The notes under the pieces are model-generated. The model was not told the origin of the DNA. It worked only from the letters and a program-made list of their open reading frames with translations, and did no database searches. DNA of 64,000 nucleotides from contig CAKRKO010000002.1 of the NCBI GenBank assembly GCA_934358495.1, positions 18,133-82,132 on the forward strand, read 5' to 3'. A program made the translations under genes and the position numbers. The DNA comes from an uncultured Eubacterium sp. (GTDB lineage: Bacteria; Bacillota; Clostridia; Lachnospirales; Lachnospiraceae). Below are positions 36,718 through 47,277 of the stretch, piece by piece (positions within the stretch are counted from its first letter, which is position 1; each line of letters opens with the position of its first letter).

Positions 36718-37916
36718 TTATTATTATTACTCCTACAGTCTCTTTGTTCCAGTTGCGGTGCCGTTGCAAATAATGCCAGTGCAAATGGATTGTACGTTAA
36801 TTCTATGATATGATGCGCAATCATACAATTAATAGATATCAGAATGATAACCACTATAAAATACGGATCATTTTGAAACTTTTTGCAGCACATCATGTAT
36901 ACCGCCAATGTAATCAGTAAAAAAAACACTCCATATCGCAGAAAAATATACAGGTACGAACAGTCTATAAAGAAATATTGGGAAGCCGATATCTTTGTAG
37001 TCCCACCATTTCCAACCATTTTTATCGACTGTCCAAATAATGTCATTCCATATTTCATCAATCCCTTATGCCCCAATTTCAATCTAGCTGACATAAAACT
37101 GTCTAATGCCAGAAAAATAGGATTTCCAGAACTGTAAAAATAGGATACAACAAACATAAATCCTGCTGCAATTGGCATGCTGTAAGGTAAAGCCTTCTTT
37201 GCTTTTCCTGTACTGAAAATATTTCTACCGTTTGCAACATATCCCTGGCTGATGCAAAAAAAACAGATCAGCATAAGAAACAGACAGCCCATATCCAGAC
37301 GTGTATTGCAAAACCAGTAAACCAATACTCCCACAACCGCTCCAAGAATAAAATGCCATGTCTTCAGTTTGTCCTTCAGCAAATAAAACGCAGACATCGT
37401 GAACATAAAAATATGTGATGCAAAATCCGTTGTATAAATTGCACCAAATGAATTTCTGACCCGTTTTCCATCACCTCTGGTATACTGCAGATTTTCTATC
37501 ACCTGCAACATGGATGCGCAAAAAGCTAAAAGCACAATGCTGATCGTAACGATCAGATATACCTTCAGTATTTTCTTAAATGAAACATTTTTCGCGCTCA
37601 TCACAAAAAGTACCCAAAAGAATACTTCCATATATCCGGAATTAACATATACCAGAATAGTTTCCAGTATTAATAATACAAATATAAAAAATGTTTTTCT
37701 CGAAAATTCATCAAATCGAAACACTTTTATAACCAGCAATAAACATGCCACTGCTTTGCAAAGTGTATATGCACTCCCCGGAAGTTGAAACATGGTTGTC
37801 GAAAACGTCTCACTGATCAGAAAAATAAAAAATGCCAACAGGTACAATTGTTCTCCTACACTCGGTTTATTTATTCCGGACAACATTTTCCGTTTTGTTT
37901 TACTTAATATTTTCAT
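36690..37916 (-). CDS. Polysaccharide polymerase (Wzy-like membrane protein), set 2
   Basis: The 408-residue protein has 10-12 hydrophobic segments and a polar loop around residues 275-320. No conserved motif is readable, as usual for Wzy; the call rests on topology and on its place between Wzz and Wzx. The first in-frame ATG has no good ribosome site. A later Met (residue 12) after ACGGAAA is an alternative start. It begins 3 bp after the Wzz-like gene ends. Confidence 0.75.
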   Translation of the reverse strand: MKILSKTKRKMLSGINKPSVGEQLYLLAFFIFLISETFSTTMFQLPGSAYTLCKAVACLLLVIKVFRFDEFSRKTFFIFVLLILETILVYVNSGYMEVFFWVLFVMSAKNVSFKKILKVYLIVTISIVLLAFCASMLQVIENLQYTRGDGKRVRNSFGAIYTTDFASHIFMFTMSAFYLLKDKLKTWHFILGAVVGVLVYWFCNTRLDMGCLFLMLICFFCISQGYVANGRNIFSTGKAKKALPYSMPIAAGFMFVVSYFYSSGNPIFLALDSFMSARLKLGHKGLMKYGMTLFGQSIKMVGNGGTTKISASQYFFIDCSYLYIFLRYGVFFLLITLAVYMMCCKKFQNDPYFIVVIILISINCMIAHHIIELTYNPFALALFATAPQLEQRDCRSNNNKWSRLNLLK

Positions 37917-37918
37917 AA

Positions 37919-39241
37919 TTATTCAACTACAACACATCCTAAAACAGAAACATTAAATTTTTTGCAAATTTCCAAATAAGCTTTGATCTGTGTGTATGTG
38001 GTTTTTCCGACTTCAACAAATAAAATACAGTTTCCAATTTCAACGAATCGCTTCATCATCTCAGAATCATTCTCAATATTGCTTCCGACTTCTACACCAA
38101 GTGATTTCTTTTCCATTACAGCCTGATATTCCTGCGCAGCTTTCTGTACAATTTCCGCATCACTCAGCATTCCAAAAAATACCTGTTCAACAGAATGTTC
38201 TTTTCTGATCAGATCAAAATCTATCATTTCGCGTTCCAATGCCGGATAATACCCCTCTTTTGCGGAATAATTACCAAGAACAGTAATTCCGGCCGCCTTT
38301 ATATTTTCTTTTCCTTTTAATTTATCACTTAACACATATAAAAGCGCTAATAGAGCACAACTGATCACCAGTCCGGCAATGATTCCCAGAGCGGCATACT
38401 GAACCAGCACTTTTTTTGCACTTGGTGCATCCATGCTGTCTGGTTTATAGTCCTTTATATAACCTTTCTCTGATATCTGCTGTGATAACTGATCTTTTTG
38501 CAAATCAGACAGGCTGTCTTTATAGTTTTTCAATGAAGTAAGATAACTGTTTTGTGCTGACTGTACCTCTGGTATTGCCTTGGCAGATACATTGCTTGAA
38601 ATAACAGAAAATGAAAAATCACCGTTTTCTTTTAATGTAGAAGCAGCATATTTCTGAATCTGCTCATCAATTACCTTACTGATTTTTGCTGCCTGATCAG
38701 CATCATAATGCATAACAGTCAAAGTAAAAATATTTCCGGTTGAATTGCTGCCAACCACTTCCGGCAAATATTCTACCGGCACATCCGTCAATTTTTCTTC
38801 TACCGCAGCTTTCCATTCACCATTTTTCACATATGCAGTTAACTCGTTTATAATATCTGTAACTTTTTCACTTACACCAGATGAAGAAACCTGTGTGTTG
38901 TCTGTACCATTCACGGTAATACGGTACTGCACAGAAGCCACATTTACATTTAGTGCATCAAGCTTCATATAGATAGATGAATCACAATAACTCTGCAAAG
39001 CATCAATCTGATCCTGCGTGGTTGAAATATTTGCTTCAATATTCTTCATAACCTCCGCATACTTATCAAGGCCACTCTTATAATCTTCAATCTTCTGTAC
39101 TTCAGATGCGGATGATGCAGATTTCGCTTTCTTTACACCCAGACCGGCTCCTGCCACAAAGCAGAGCAGCACAAATATGATTATGATTTTTTTATGCTTC
39201 CAGATAGAGTCCCACATTTTTTTCATAGATACTGATTCCAT
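37919..39241 (-). CDS. Wzz/CapA-type chain-length regulator, set 2
   Basis: The 440-residue protein has two transmembrane helices (about 15-35 and 278-302) bracketing an extracellular coiled-coil region. The cytoplasmic C-terminal 130 residues resemble a degenerate nucleotide-binding fold without a P-loop. It is the polysaccharide co-polymerase. In related loci it partners a tyrosine kinase (CpsD), but none is seen here. It is similar in plan to 53630-55069. A GAAAGGG ribosome site is present. Confidence 0.85.
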   Translation of the reverse strand: MESVSMKKMWDSIWKHKKIIIIFVLLCFVAGAGLGVKKAKSASSASEVQKIEDYKSGLDKYAEVMKNIEANISTTQDQIDALQSYCDSSIYMKLDALNVNVASVQYRITVNGTDNTQVSSSGVSEKVTDIINELTAYVKNGEWKAAVEEKLTDVPVEYLPEVVGSNSTGNIFTLTVMHYDADQAAKISKVIDEQIQKYAASTLKENGDFSFSVISSNVSAKAIPEVQSAQNSYLTSLKNYKDSLSDLQKDQLSQQISEKGYIKDYKPDSMDAPSAKKVLVQYAALGIIAGLVISCALLALLYVLSDKLKGKENIKAAGITVLGNYSAKEGYYPALEREMIDFDLIRKEHSVEQVFFGMLSDAEIVQKAAQEYQAVMEKKSLGVEVGSNIENDSEMMKRFVEIGNCILFVEVGKTTYTQIKAYLEICKKFNVSVLGCVVVE

Positions 39242-39244
39242 TTG

Positions 39245-40408
39245 TTAACCCTTTCTTTCTATGTTATCCCAGGTATTTTCAAGATATTTATGTTCCAGTT
39301 TTATCAGTCTATCTTTCACTTTCAATTTTTTAAATATATATTCCCTGATCATATCAATAAAAGAACATATAAAATATAACGATACAACAATTGCCAGAAA
39401 TGCCAGCAGCATCAGCACCACATTATAATTTAATAATCCCTTTAACCGATCCTGCAATATATACGCTTTCACCAATGGATGGAAATGTATCAGATATACA
39501 CTGAATGAGACCGGTGCAAATAGTTTTATGAACTTCTTCCATTTTTCAGTTATATTCAGCTTTGAAAAAAGTATAACCAATGCAATTCCGGCCAATAGTA
39601 TGGTCGGTGATGTGTAACTCACCAGAAATGTTGTCTGATTCGTATCTCCACTCACACCAAAACGATGATGTTCAATCACAAATTTTCCTAACCAGGTTAC
39701 CGCTATGCATACGATATAAATAAAACCAAGGTGTCGTTTTGATTTTTTCTTCCATCCCTGGTATTTTCCAAGATAACCGCCAATAATATACAAAACGATC
39801 ATCCAGATTGGACTGTATCCCTCTTTCGTAACAAAAATATCCCGTCTGAATAATTCCGGCAATACAGAATACAGTACAATCCCCAACATAACAACCAGTT
39901 TCAATTGTTTTCTTGATGCATGCGATATAAAAAAATTAAGTACCGGGATCAGGAGAAACAATCCTGTATACGCTGTAAAATACCAGTATTGTTCTCTCGA
40001 TGTCGGGAAAATCGCACTTGTCCACTCATACCGTCCCACTACAGAAGGTGTAGCAAATTTGAAAAAAACTGTAATCAGAACGGAATAAAATAATACTCTC
40101 AGCCACAGGAGTACCCAGTTTGAATACCGGTATTTTCCATGTATTCCCACATATCCGGAAATTAATGCATAGCAGTTTACCGCACAGTAAGCAGCGATTT
40201 CAATCAGCCACACCACTTCATATTTTCCGGATAAAAAAGGGGCATAATCCAGGATTCCACCTCTTCCAAGCATATGAAGACATACAACCATAAACATGGA
40301 AACAATCCGTAAGAAATCGATTCCCCAGTTATATTCTTTCTGTTTTGTGGCAACACTTTCCCTGCTATTGGATTTTATCATCCTACTTTTTTCCATCAGA
40401 TTTGGCAC
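39245..40408 (-). CDS. Membrane acyltransferase (acyltransferase 3 family)
   Basis: The 387-residue polytopic protein has the family opening GIDFLRIVSMFMVVCLHMLGRGG, with the active-site histidine, and FSVYLIHFHPLV near the C-terminus. It probably acetylates or otherwise acylates the polysaccharide. A GTG at 40408 is chosen because AGGAGG lies 7 nt upstream; the ATG at 40426 overlaps the previous stop and would read through that site. It lies between the GNAT gene and the Wzz-like gene. Confidence 0.85.
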   Translation of the reverse strand: MPNLMEKSRMIKSNSRESVATKQKEYNWGIDFLRIVSMFMVVCLHMLGRGGILDYAPFLSGKYEVVWLIEIAAYCAVNCYALISGYVGIHGKYRYSNWVLLWLRVLFYSVLITVFFKFATPSVVGRYEWTSAIFPTSREQYWYFTAYTGLFLLIPVLNFFISHASRKQLKLVVMLGIVLYSVLPELFRRDIFVTKEGYSPIWMIVLYIIGGYLGKYQGWKKKSKRHLGFIYIVCIAVTWLGKFVIEHHRFGVSGDTNQTTFLVSYTSPTILLAGIALVILFSKLNITEKWKKFIKLFAPVSFSVYLIHFHPLVKAYILQDRLKGLLNYNVVLMLLAFLAIVVSLYFICSFIDMIREYIFKKLKVKDRLIKLEHKYLENTWDNIERKG

Positions 40409-40422
40409 CAGTATTCCTCCTG

Positions 40423-41211
40423 TCATTTACGTTCCAGCTTCGCACATTTATAAACCTGTGTCCAGCCAAGATGTCTATACCAGTCCATTACATTTTGTTC
40501 ATAACAATATAATACCGGAACTTTCTGCTCCTTTATCACCTGTGCCGTCAGGCTTTGCAGTACACGCTTTCCGTATCCCTGTCCCCGTGCTGCCGGAGCT
40601 GTTACCAGTCCGCCTAAAACTGCAATACCTTCCACATCTGCATATGTTCCCATATGTGCAACAATCGTTCCATTTTCTTTTAAAACAAAATTCTGACAAT
40701 GCCAGTTTTTCATTCTGTCTTGCAGCTGTTCTTCCAACAGTGCCACAGAATAATGTCCACCGATTCCTTCATCTGCACAAATAAGTGATGCGATTTCATA
40801 GCACTCATCCGAATTTGCCTTACAGACTTCTGAATCCGCTTTTGCCGCTCCCTGTCCGGCTTTCATGATAATGCCTTCCGTTTTTTTCCATTCCGGCAGC
40901 AGACAGGAAATTTTTCGTATCAGCTCTACTGATCCTGATAACATTTGACTGTCATTTTTTTCAATCAAAAAACATATTTCTCTTATATTTTCATCACTTG
41001 GATCTGATATTCCAAAAATCTGCAGACTGTTATAATATTTATATACAATTACCGTATCCGCCTCAGAATCAGAAATAATCCAAGTCTGGATATCCTGATT
41101 TTCAAATCCATAGGTACTTGTATCAATATACAGATACACATTTTGAAATATATCTTTTTTAATTATACCTTTCAGATATTCTATATCTTCCACGCAGCAT
41201 TTTCTTATCAA
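40423..41211 (-). CDS. GNAT family N-acetyltransferase
   Basis: The 262-residue protein has an unrecognised N-terminal half and a C-terminal GNAT fold with the acetyl-CoA loop APAARGQGYGKRVL near residue 215 and YEQNVMDWYRHLGW near the end. The TTG at 41211 is the start, with AAAGGAGAA just upstream. In this setting it may N-acetylate an amino sugar or amino-alditol made by the aminotransferase of the cluster, but the substrate cannot be read from sequence. Confidence 0.78.
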   Translation of the reverse strand: MIRKCCVEDIEYLKGIIKKDIFQNVYLYIDTSTYGFENQDIQTWIISDSEADTVIVYKYYNSLQIFGISDPSDENIREICFLIEKNDSQMLSGSVELIRKISCLLPEWKKTEGIIMKAGQGAAKADSEVCKANSDECYEIASLICADEGIGGHYSVALLEEQLQDRMKNWHCQNFVLKENGTIVAHMGTYADVEGIAVLGGLVTAPAARGQGYGKRVLQSLTAQVIKEQKVPVLYCYEQNVMDWYRHLGWTQVYKCAKLERK

Positions 41212-41223
41212 TGTTCTTCTCCT

Positions 41224-42078
41224 TTATCCAAAAAAGTAACTTGAAACCGGTGCATGTGGATCTCTTTTATCTTCTGGTGGCAATTTCATATAATCATTAT
41301 AAATATATTTTAAGATTGTATCATAATCTCTGGTACCCATCAGTTTCTTTCCTTCAAATTCATATTCCTGCAAATCCAGAAACCATTCCTTTGGCATACC
41401 GTATCTGGTCTTTAAGCTGTTCTCTCTTTTCCGATACAGCTTTCCTGTCGCCGGAAACAACAATGTACGAACTCGGTTTGTACTGCTGTTTCTGCTTTTT
41501 TCAGCAATTTTTTCCACACGTTTAAACACCCAGGACGGTGATATATGAGATACGATCTTATAATATAATCTGTGAATTCCGTCCTCGGAAGTACTGTATT
41601 TTCCTACTTCAGACCACAGAATTTTTCGCAGACAGAAACAGTAAAAATCATTCAGCATCTGGCCGATGGTTGAATGTGGAATGTCATCCATAGGGAAAAC
41701 ATCAATAAAAACACCTGTTTTACATTTTAAATGCTCCTGACCTACGCGCACATAAGTTGTGCCTGTTCTTCTTAACTTTCCATAACCCCAGCGATATTCC
41801 GGATCCGTATCATGATCCTGAAAATAACAGATTTCTGAATTTAACTGGTCTGTTACTTTTTTGAATTTATCATAATCTTCACGCAACATGGCAACATCTG
41901 CGTCGTCATCCCACGGAATATATCCTTTATGTCGGACAGCTCCCAGAAGTGTTCCGCCAAAAATCGTGTAATTAATATTATTCTCGCGGCAGACACGGTC
42001 TAACTCAACTAACATATCAAGCTGAAGCAGCTGCATCTGTCTGAACTCTTCCGGTGATAATTCTTTTATCTCTCCCAT
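41224..42078 (-). CDS. LicD family phosphocholine/phosphoalditol transferase, copy 1
   Basis: The 284-residue nucleotidyltransferase-fold protein has the LicD signature: NINYTIFGGTLLGAVRHKG, IPWDDDADVAM with clustered metal-binding aspartates, and FIDVFPMDDIP. LicD proteins move phosphocholine (or ribitol-phosphate in relatives) from CDP-activated donors onto glycans. The ATG at 42078 is favoured by AAGAGGA 9 nt upstream, rather than the TTG at 42087. The substrate could come either from the lic module or from the CDP-module directly upstream. Confidence 0.88.
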   Translation of the reverse strand: MGEIKELSPEEFRQMQLLQLDMLVELDRVCRENNINYTIFGGTLLGAVRHKGYIPWDDDADVAMLREDYDKFKKVTDQLNSEICYFQDHDTDPEYRWGYGKLRRTGTTYVRVGQEHLKCKTGVFIDVFPMDDIPHSTIGQMLNDFYCFCLRKILWSEVGKYSTSEDGIHRLYYKIVSHISPSWVFKRVEKIAEKSRNSSTNRVRTLLFPATGKLYRKRENSLKTRYGMPKEWFLDLQEYEFEGKKLMGTRDYDTILKYIYNDYMKLPPEDKRDPHAPVSSYFFG

Positions 42079-42110
42079 TGTACTCAATCCTCTTTATTTA
42101 TTTTCTGTTT

Positions 42111-43448
42111 TTATACAGTAATTGTGTGCAGATCCTTTTTTTCATTCCATTCTTCAATGACAGAACAGATTTTTTCTGACAGTTCCTGTGAAATATAGGA
42201 ATTTGACTGCTTACTTTCAATTGATCTGATAAAAGCAACAATCTGATATCTGATTCCTTCTCCATCCAACTGATAAAAATAACGTTTGTTTTCTTCCTGA
42301 TTTTCATAACGGATTTCAAAATAATCAGTCTTCCACCATGGTGCCGGGACATAAATATATCCCTTTGTACCAGCAATGATCAGATTTCCCTCAGCTTTTA
42401 CACCTTTGCCAACTTTTACAGAAGCCACTGCATTCTTATAGTTAAAATTAATTTTTGTAAACAGATCAAAGTTATCATTTTCCGGCATAAAATAAGAACT
42501 TGCTTCTTTTTTTTCATAATCAGTTCCAAGCAGCTGGAATACCGGAAGCAGCGCTGTTGGTCCCCATGCACAGATGCTGTTCCTACGTTCGTAGGTACTG
42601 GTCTGCGTTTCCATTTCTTTTGTACTTGTACAGGTAGCATCTACCGAGACAATATTTCCAATTTTTCCCGATTTAGCCAGCAGCAGTAATCTATGGTAAG
42701 CAGTTGCATACGCTGTTTTGATTGCATCCATGAGAATCAGATCATTCTTTTCTGCAATTTCAAAAAGTTCCTGACACTCAGATTTTTTTAATGCGATCGG
42801 AGATTCACATAATACATGTTTTCCACTCAGAAGCGCTTTCTTTATCTGTTCATAGTGTTTGGATGGATGTGAGACAATAAAAACTGCATCTACAATTTCC
42901 AGCAATTTATCATAATCATTTGTAAATACAATATCATTATCTTTCTGTTTTAAAGAAACATCTTCCGTATAAGCCGCTACAACTTCCACACCATTGGCAA
43001 ATGCAGCTTCCTGCCGATATTTTTCAAAAATTCCTGTATCTCCGACAAGTCCCATTTTTACAAGCCGCTTCTGAGAACGTAATTCTGTACTTGAAACACC
43101 CTGCGTTCTGTCCAGATATACCACCTTACAGTACTCATTTAAATAATCAAATTTTCCCTTCCAGTCTGAACCAACTGTAAAAATATCAACATTATAACGC
43201 AAAATATCATCGATTTTCTGCCCTTCATATTCCTCGATGATAATTTCATCTGCAAGTCCTGTCTTTTTTACCGCCAGTACACGTTCCATCAAAGACTGCT
43301 GCACATTTATCTTTCCTCTGGTTTTATCAAAATCATCTGCCGTCACACCGACGATCAGATAATCCCCCAGTGCCTTCGCACGTTCCAGCAATCGGATATG
43401 CCCATAATGAAGCAGATCATATGTTCCATATGTTATTACCTTTGTCAT
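42111..43448 (-). CDS. TagD-like cytidylyltransferase fused to a Gfo/Idh/MocA domain
   Basis: The 445-residue two-domain protein. Residues 1-130 are a glycerol-3-phosphate cytidylyltransferase-like domain with YDLLHYGHIRLLERA (HxGH) and RTQGVSSTELR. Residues about 140-440 are a Gfo/Idh-like oxidoreductase (VEVVAAYTEDV, VSHPSKHYEQIKKALLSGK). The usual EKP motif with catalytic Lys reads CESPIAL here, so ordinary dehydrogenase chemistry is doubtful. By analogy with fused CDP-ribitol synthases it may reduce a keto-alditol phosphate and then activate it with CTP. Product unknown. An aminotransferase gene lies directly upstream. Confidence 0.8.
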   Translation of the reverse strand: MTKVITYGTYDLLHYGHIRLLERAKALGDYLIVGVTADDFDKTRGKINVQQSLMERVLAVKKTGLADEIIIEEYEGQKIDDILRYNVDIFTVGSDWKGKFDYLNEYCKVVYLDRTQGVSSTELRSQKRLVKMGLVGDTGIFEKYRQEAAFANGVEVVAAYTEDVSLKQKDNDIVFTNDYDKLLEIVDAVFIVSHPSKHYEQIKKALLSGKHVLCESPIALKKSECQELFEIAEKNDLILMDAIKTAYATAYHRLLLLAKSGKIGNIVSVDATCTSTKEMETQTSTYERRNSICAWGPTALLPVFQLLGTDYEKKEASSYFMPENDNFDLFTKINFNYKNAVASVKVGKGVKAEGNLIIAGTKGYIYVPAPWWKTDYFEIRYENQEENKRYFYQLDGEGIRYQIVAFIRSIESKQSNSYISQELSEKICSVIEEWNEKKDLHTITV

Positions 43449-43481
43449 CTTTTAATTACCTTTCTCTCCCCTGCTTAACGA

Positions 43482-44555
43482 TTATAACAGTCCTCTGTTC
43501 TGCATATCTTTCAAAGCTTCCACCAGTGATGTATTATCGTCTGTTGTAAGTGCACCTATATGACCAACTCTGAAAATCTTTTCTGCCAGATCACCACCAT
43601 TTGGACAAACCCAGATATGATACTCATCTTTCAGTGTCTCAAATATTTTATAAGCAGAAACATTCAATGGATGAAGTGGTGTCACGGCATTTGACATAGA
43701 TTCAGACGGGATTTCAAATGGCATATCTTTGATTTTTTCTCTGAAATCTGCTGCCAGTAAAGCAATCTTTGCTGTTTCAGCCTCTACGCCGCCTGCTTTT
43801 TCAATTTCCAGTAAACGGGCATGAATCTGTCTCAGGATACCAACGGCCGGCGTGAATGGAGTCTGTCCGCGCTCTCCGTTTTTTAACGCTTCTTTCAAAT
43901 CTAAATACAGACACTGTGGTGTTTTCTCATATACACGCTGTACTGCATGTTCAGATAAAACGATAACAGAAATACCCGGAGGGCACGCAAGTGCTTTCTG
44001 TGATCCTGTCAGCATAAGGTCTACGCCAAGTTTCTCCATATCAAACTCATCTGCCAGGAAAGAACTGATTGCATCCACCAAAAGGAACATATTGTTCTTT
44101 TTGCAAAATTCACTGATCATAACCGGGTCATAGTGTACACCGGTGGATGTCTCATGAATATTTACAAGAAATCCTGTATAATCTTTTCCATCATACTGAT
44201 CTAACATTTCCTGTGTCAGTTTTTTCCCGATTTCAAGTTTGATCTCTGTATATGGAATCTGATGAATCTGACAGATTTTCACAAAACGCTGTCCAAAACT
44301 TCCACCATTTACGATTAGTACTTTATCCTTTGTATCAAAAACGTTGATGACTGCTGCTTCCATCGCAGCTGTACCTGATCCGGTCAGAAATACAACACGC
44401 GCATTTTCATCTGCTTTTGCAAATTTCTTCATAAGATTCTCATTTTCAAACATGATTTTTGAAAATTCCGGTGTTCTGAAATACGGTACCTGCTCCGCTC
44501 CAATTGTACGAACCTCTTCACATGACATTACTGGTCCTACTGTAAAATTAAGCAT
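43482..44555 (-). CDS. Class V PLP aminotransferase (AGXT/2-AEP transaminase-like)
   Basis: The 357-residue protein starts [15 protein letters not shown], typical of the alanine-glyoxylate/2-aminoethylphosphonate transaminase branch. It contains [13 protein letters not shown] (cofactor phosphate), [15 protein letters not shown] (Asp for the pyridine N) and [13 protein letters not shown] with the Schiff-base lysine near residue 190. The ATG at 44555 has AAAGGA 9 nt upstream. With the cytidylyltransferase fusion downstream it may install an amino group on a small alditol phosphate. No phosphonate synthesis genes (PEP mutase) are present. Confidence 0.82.
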   Translation of the reverse strand: MLNFTVGPVMSCEEVRTIGAEQVPYFRTPEFSKIMFENENLMKKFAKADENARVVFLTGSGTAAMEAAVINVFDTKDKVLIVNGGSFGQRFVKICQIHQIPYTEIKLEIGKKLTQEMLDQYDGKDYTGFLVNIHETSTGVHYDPVMISEFCKKNNMFLLVDAISSFLADEFDMEKLGVDLMLTGSQKALACPPGISVIVLSEHAVQRVYEKTPQCLYLDLKEALKNGERGQTPFTPAVGILRQIHARLLEIEKAGGVEAETAKIALLAADFREKIKDMPFEIPSESMSNAVTPLHPLNVSAYKIFETLKDEYHIWVCPNGGDLAEKIFRVGHIGALTTDDNTSLVEALKDMQNRGLL

Positions 44556-44568
44556 TTTTGTCACTCCT

Positions 44569-45768
44569 TTATAATTTCATAAATTCAGCAATTCTCTTGC
44601 TGCTGTTCCCATCTGTATATTTATAAATTCTTCCGCAAAGTTCTTCTCTCTGCTTTTTATAAGAATCTTTTTCCTCTGAAACATCTTTCAGGAATCCCAA
44701 TAACTCATCATAGCAATAAATTTTAGGACCTGCAATATATTCATCCGGATTATCCACACAAAGACCGTTCGTATATGAATCAAGATCTGAAAAATCATAT
44801 CCAATTGGTCTGTTCAGCATTAAATAATCATATGCAATACTGGAATAATCACTTAATAAAGCATCTGAATCTTTTAACAGTCTGTAATTGTCTACATTCA
44901 GCTTTTTCACAGTGCTTCCTGTAAGCACACAGACATTTGACATGCCATGTACTTTTATTGTCTCCGGATCCTGCATCGGATGTATTTTTATGATCAAAAG
45001 CATGTCCATTTTCACAAGTTCATCATTCAGTTGTTTTAATTCTTCCTCAGATTCAATGATCGGAATCCCCAATGGCTGCTCCTTCGTACTGTCGTTCCGC
45101 TTATAACCTCCGCCTTTACGGAATGTAGGCATCCAGATCACCACTTTTCGATAGGACTCTTTCGTCACTTTCGCCAGTTCATTTTCTGATGGCGTAAACA
45201 GCCGGTCATAACTTGGATATCCAAGATATACAAATCTGTCATTTGGGAATGGCAAGCCTCCCTGCTTTGCCTGAATTGGTCCATATGCTTCTGATGGAGA
45301 CAGAATATAATCAACCGTATCAGACAGATTACATTTCCCAATTACACTTTTCAAGCAAACCGCTCCATGAGTAAAATAAAATGATTTCTGGTCGGCACGA
45401 ACTTTATTTGTCACCACACAGTCAGCTGTAAATACTTTTGCCTTGCATACATACAACGCTTTTTTCAGACTCGGTTTATATAACCAGCACCAGTCAACAT
45501 TCGCTGGTAAAGATTTCGGAGCCTTATTTTTTAACAGCCATACAATTTTGTACTTGTCATTATAATGATTTTTTATCAGGTAGTCATAAAAAGCACCGCC
45601 ATTGGAATCAAAATCATTATGACTTTCAATAATAATGATATTCTGTAACGGTCTGTGTTTCAAAAAGAAATTACAGCCTTTTTGCAGGATCAGGTCAAGC
45701 TTATAATGATAAAAGACATCAAAAACCCTTTTTATTCCATTCTTTTTAATATAACTAACGGCATTCAT
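44569..45768 (-). CDS. CDP-glycerol glycerophosphotransferase-like (TagB/TagF family)
   Basis: The 399-residue protein has the family landmarks [31 protein letters not shown] (H-G acceptor loop), [11 protein letters not shown] and [19 protein letters not shown] (donor-binding loop). These enzymes move an alditol phosphate from a CDP donor to a lipid-linked glycan or polymer. The presumed donor is the CDP product of the adjacent fusion enzyme. An AAAGGAG ribosome site is present. It sits 13 bp upstream of the aminotransferase start. Confidence 0.87.
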   Translation of the reverse strand: MNAVSYIKKNGIKRVFDVFYHYKLDLILQKGCNFFLKHRPLQNIIIIESHNDFDSNGGAFYDYLIKNHYNDKYKIVWLLKNKAPKSLPANVDWCWLYKPSLKKALYVCKAKVFTADCVVTNKVRADQKSFYFTHGAVCLKSVIGKCNLSDTVDYILSPSEAYGPIQAKQGGLPFPNDRFVYLGYPSYDRLFTPSENELAKVTKESYRKVVIWMPTFRKGGGYKRNDSTKEQPLGIPIIESEEELKQLNDELVKMDMLLIIKIHPMQDPETIKVHGMSNVCVLTGSTVKKLNVDNYRLLKDSDALLSDYSSIAYDYLMLNRPIGYDFSDLDSYTNGLCVDNPDEYIAGPKIYCYDELLGFLKDVSEEKDSYKKQREELCGRIYKYTDGNSSKRIAEFMKL

Positions 45769-45794
45769 CGTTTTTCTCCTTTATTACCAGCTCA

Positions 45795-47246
45795 TCAGGA
45801 ATTTCTGATATTCTTCAGCCAGCCTATGATTTTTTTTCTGTTTACAAACATTACAGCCAGAATAACTGCAACAATTGCATAACGAATAACAATATGCCTG
45901 TATGTAAAGGTCATCACAAACATCACGCACAGAACAGCTGCCAGAATAAGCAGCAATTGTTTCAAATTATATACTTCTGATGCTCGAACTCCTTCCTGAT
46001 GTAACGCTTTTCGATAGAAAAAGTAGTGCATCAATGCTAACAGTCCATAACAGACCAATGTTGTATAACCTGCCGCATAATATCCAAATAATTCGATAAA
46101 AACTTTATTTAATCCTAAGTTTGCAACCGCACACACGATGGATGCCAGGGCAATAAATCCTGTCTTCTTAAAATAATATTCAATATTACTAAACAGAGAA
46201 TACAGGAAAATCAAAAACATAGATACTGCAACCGGCGGTACAACCCAGATTGCCTCGTAATATTTTCTTCCACCAAAAATTAAAATAATTTCCGGGGCAA
46301 AAGCCATGGACAAGATAACCAGCACTGCGACCAGCACGCAAAGCAGGGTCGCATTCTTTTTGATTCCGTCATATTCTTTATCTTTTAACGCCTGATATGT
46401 ATACGGTGTAAATGAGTTATTAATTGCATTTGTAATCAACAGAACCATCGTACCAATTGTGTAGGCAATACTATATACCGCTGCTGCCGAGCTTCCAACC
46501 ATATCTTTAATCATAATACGGTCTGACTGACTGAGCACCATGGTTGAAAGAAAATGAGGGATCAAAGGTAAGTTAAATAATAACGCATATTTCCAGTATT
46601 TCTTGTCAAACAGCTTCTTTCCATTTCTGACAATCACAAAAAATGCGACCAGAGAAATAACCGCTTTCACAAATACATCGGAAAATACTCGTGCTTCTAA
46701 CTTATAGTTATCTGTAGCAAGCACGGAGATAATTCCAAGTAGAATACTTCCCACGCTCATTCCCAGTGTACTCAGCACAACTTTTTTGTATTTATACTCA
46801 AAACGCTGTTTTGTTGACCAGAACTCATAGGCAGACATTGTAAATATTTCCACAAACAAGGCAATGATCAATATCGGTGATAAGCTTAATTTTCCTGACC
46901 AGAACGTCAGATTGCACGCAAATACCGCAAACACCAGCAACGTGATCACTGACGTCAGACCTAATACAGATGATGTAAATCGATCCTTATCATCGTCAAA
47001 CTCTATCAAACCTTTTCCATATTCACCGGAAAACAAATTTAATGTTGCAAAAATAACCAATATACTGTACCAGGATTGGAATACCGAATAATCACCGTAC
47101 TCATCTGTTGTCAGAATTCTGACAAAAACAGGTGTGGAAATCAGCGCAATTCCTTTATTTAAAATGTTACAGACCGTAAACCAGAACGAAGCTTTTACCG
47201 GTTGTGACATATCTTTATATTTTTGAATCCATGTCGAAATTCGCAT
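45795..47246 (-). CDS. Polysaccharide flippase (Wzx-like), set 1
   Basis: The 483-residue protein has about 14 hydrophobic segments and an N-terminal ISTPVFVRILTTDEYGDYSV typical of O-antigen/teichoic-type flippases. SQSDRIMIKDMVGSSAAAVYS lies in the middle. It is distinct from the flippase at 35242. It should export the repeat unit built by the set 1 glycosyltransferases. Confidence 0.92.
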   Translation of the reverse strand: MRISTWIQKYKDMSQPVKASFWFTVCNILNKGIALISTPVFVRILTTDEYGDYSVFQSWYSILVIFATLNLFSGEYGKGLIEFDDDKDRFTSSVLGLTSVITLLVFAVFACNLTFWSGKLSLSPILIIALFVEIFTMSAYEFWSTKQRFEYKYKKVVLSTLGMSVGSILLGIISVLATDNYKLEARVFSDVFVKAVISLVAFFVIVRNGKKLFDKKYWKYALLFNLPLIPHFLSTMVLSQSDRIMIKDMVGSSAAAVYSIAYTIGTMVLLITNAINNSFTPYTYQALKDKEYDGIKKNATLLCVLVAVLVILSMAFAPEIILIFGGRKYYEAIWVVPPVAVSMFLIFLYSLFSNIEYYFKKTGFIALASIVCAVANLGLNKVFIELFGYYAAGYTTLVCYGLLALMHYFFYRKALHQEGVRASEVYNLKQLLLILAAVLCVMFVMTFTYRHIVIRYAIVAVILAVMFVNRKKIIGWLKNIRNS

Positions 47247-47277
47247 ATTACACTTCCATTTCTATTTTATTAATCAA

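Noticed and set aside
42111..44555. 2-aminoethylphosphonate biosynthesis
   Set aside because: The aminotransferase resembles that branch, but PEP mutase and phosphonopyruvate decarboxylase are absent and the cytidylyltransferase is TagD-like.
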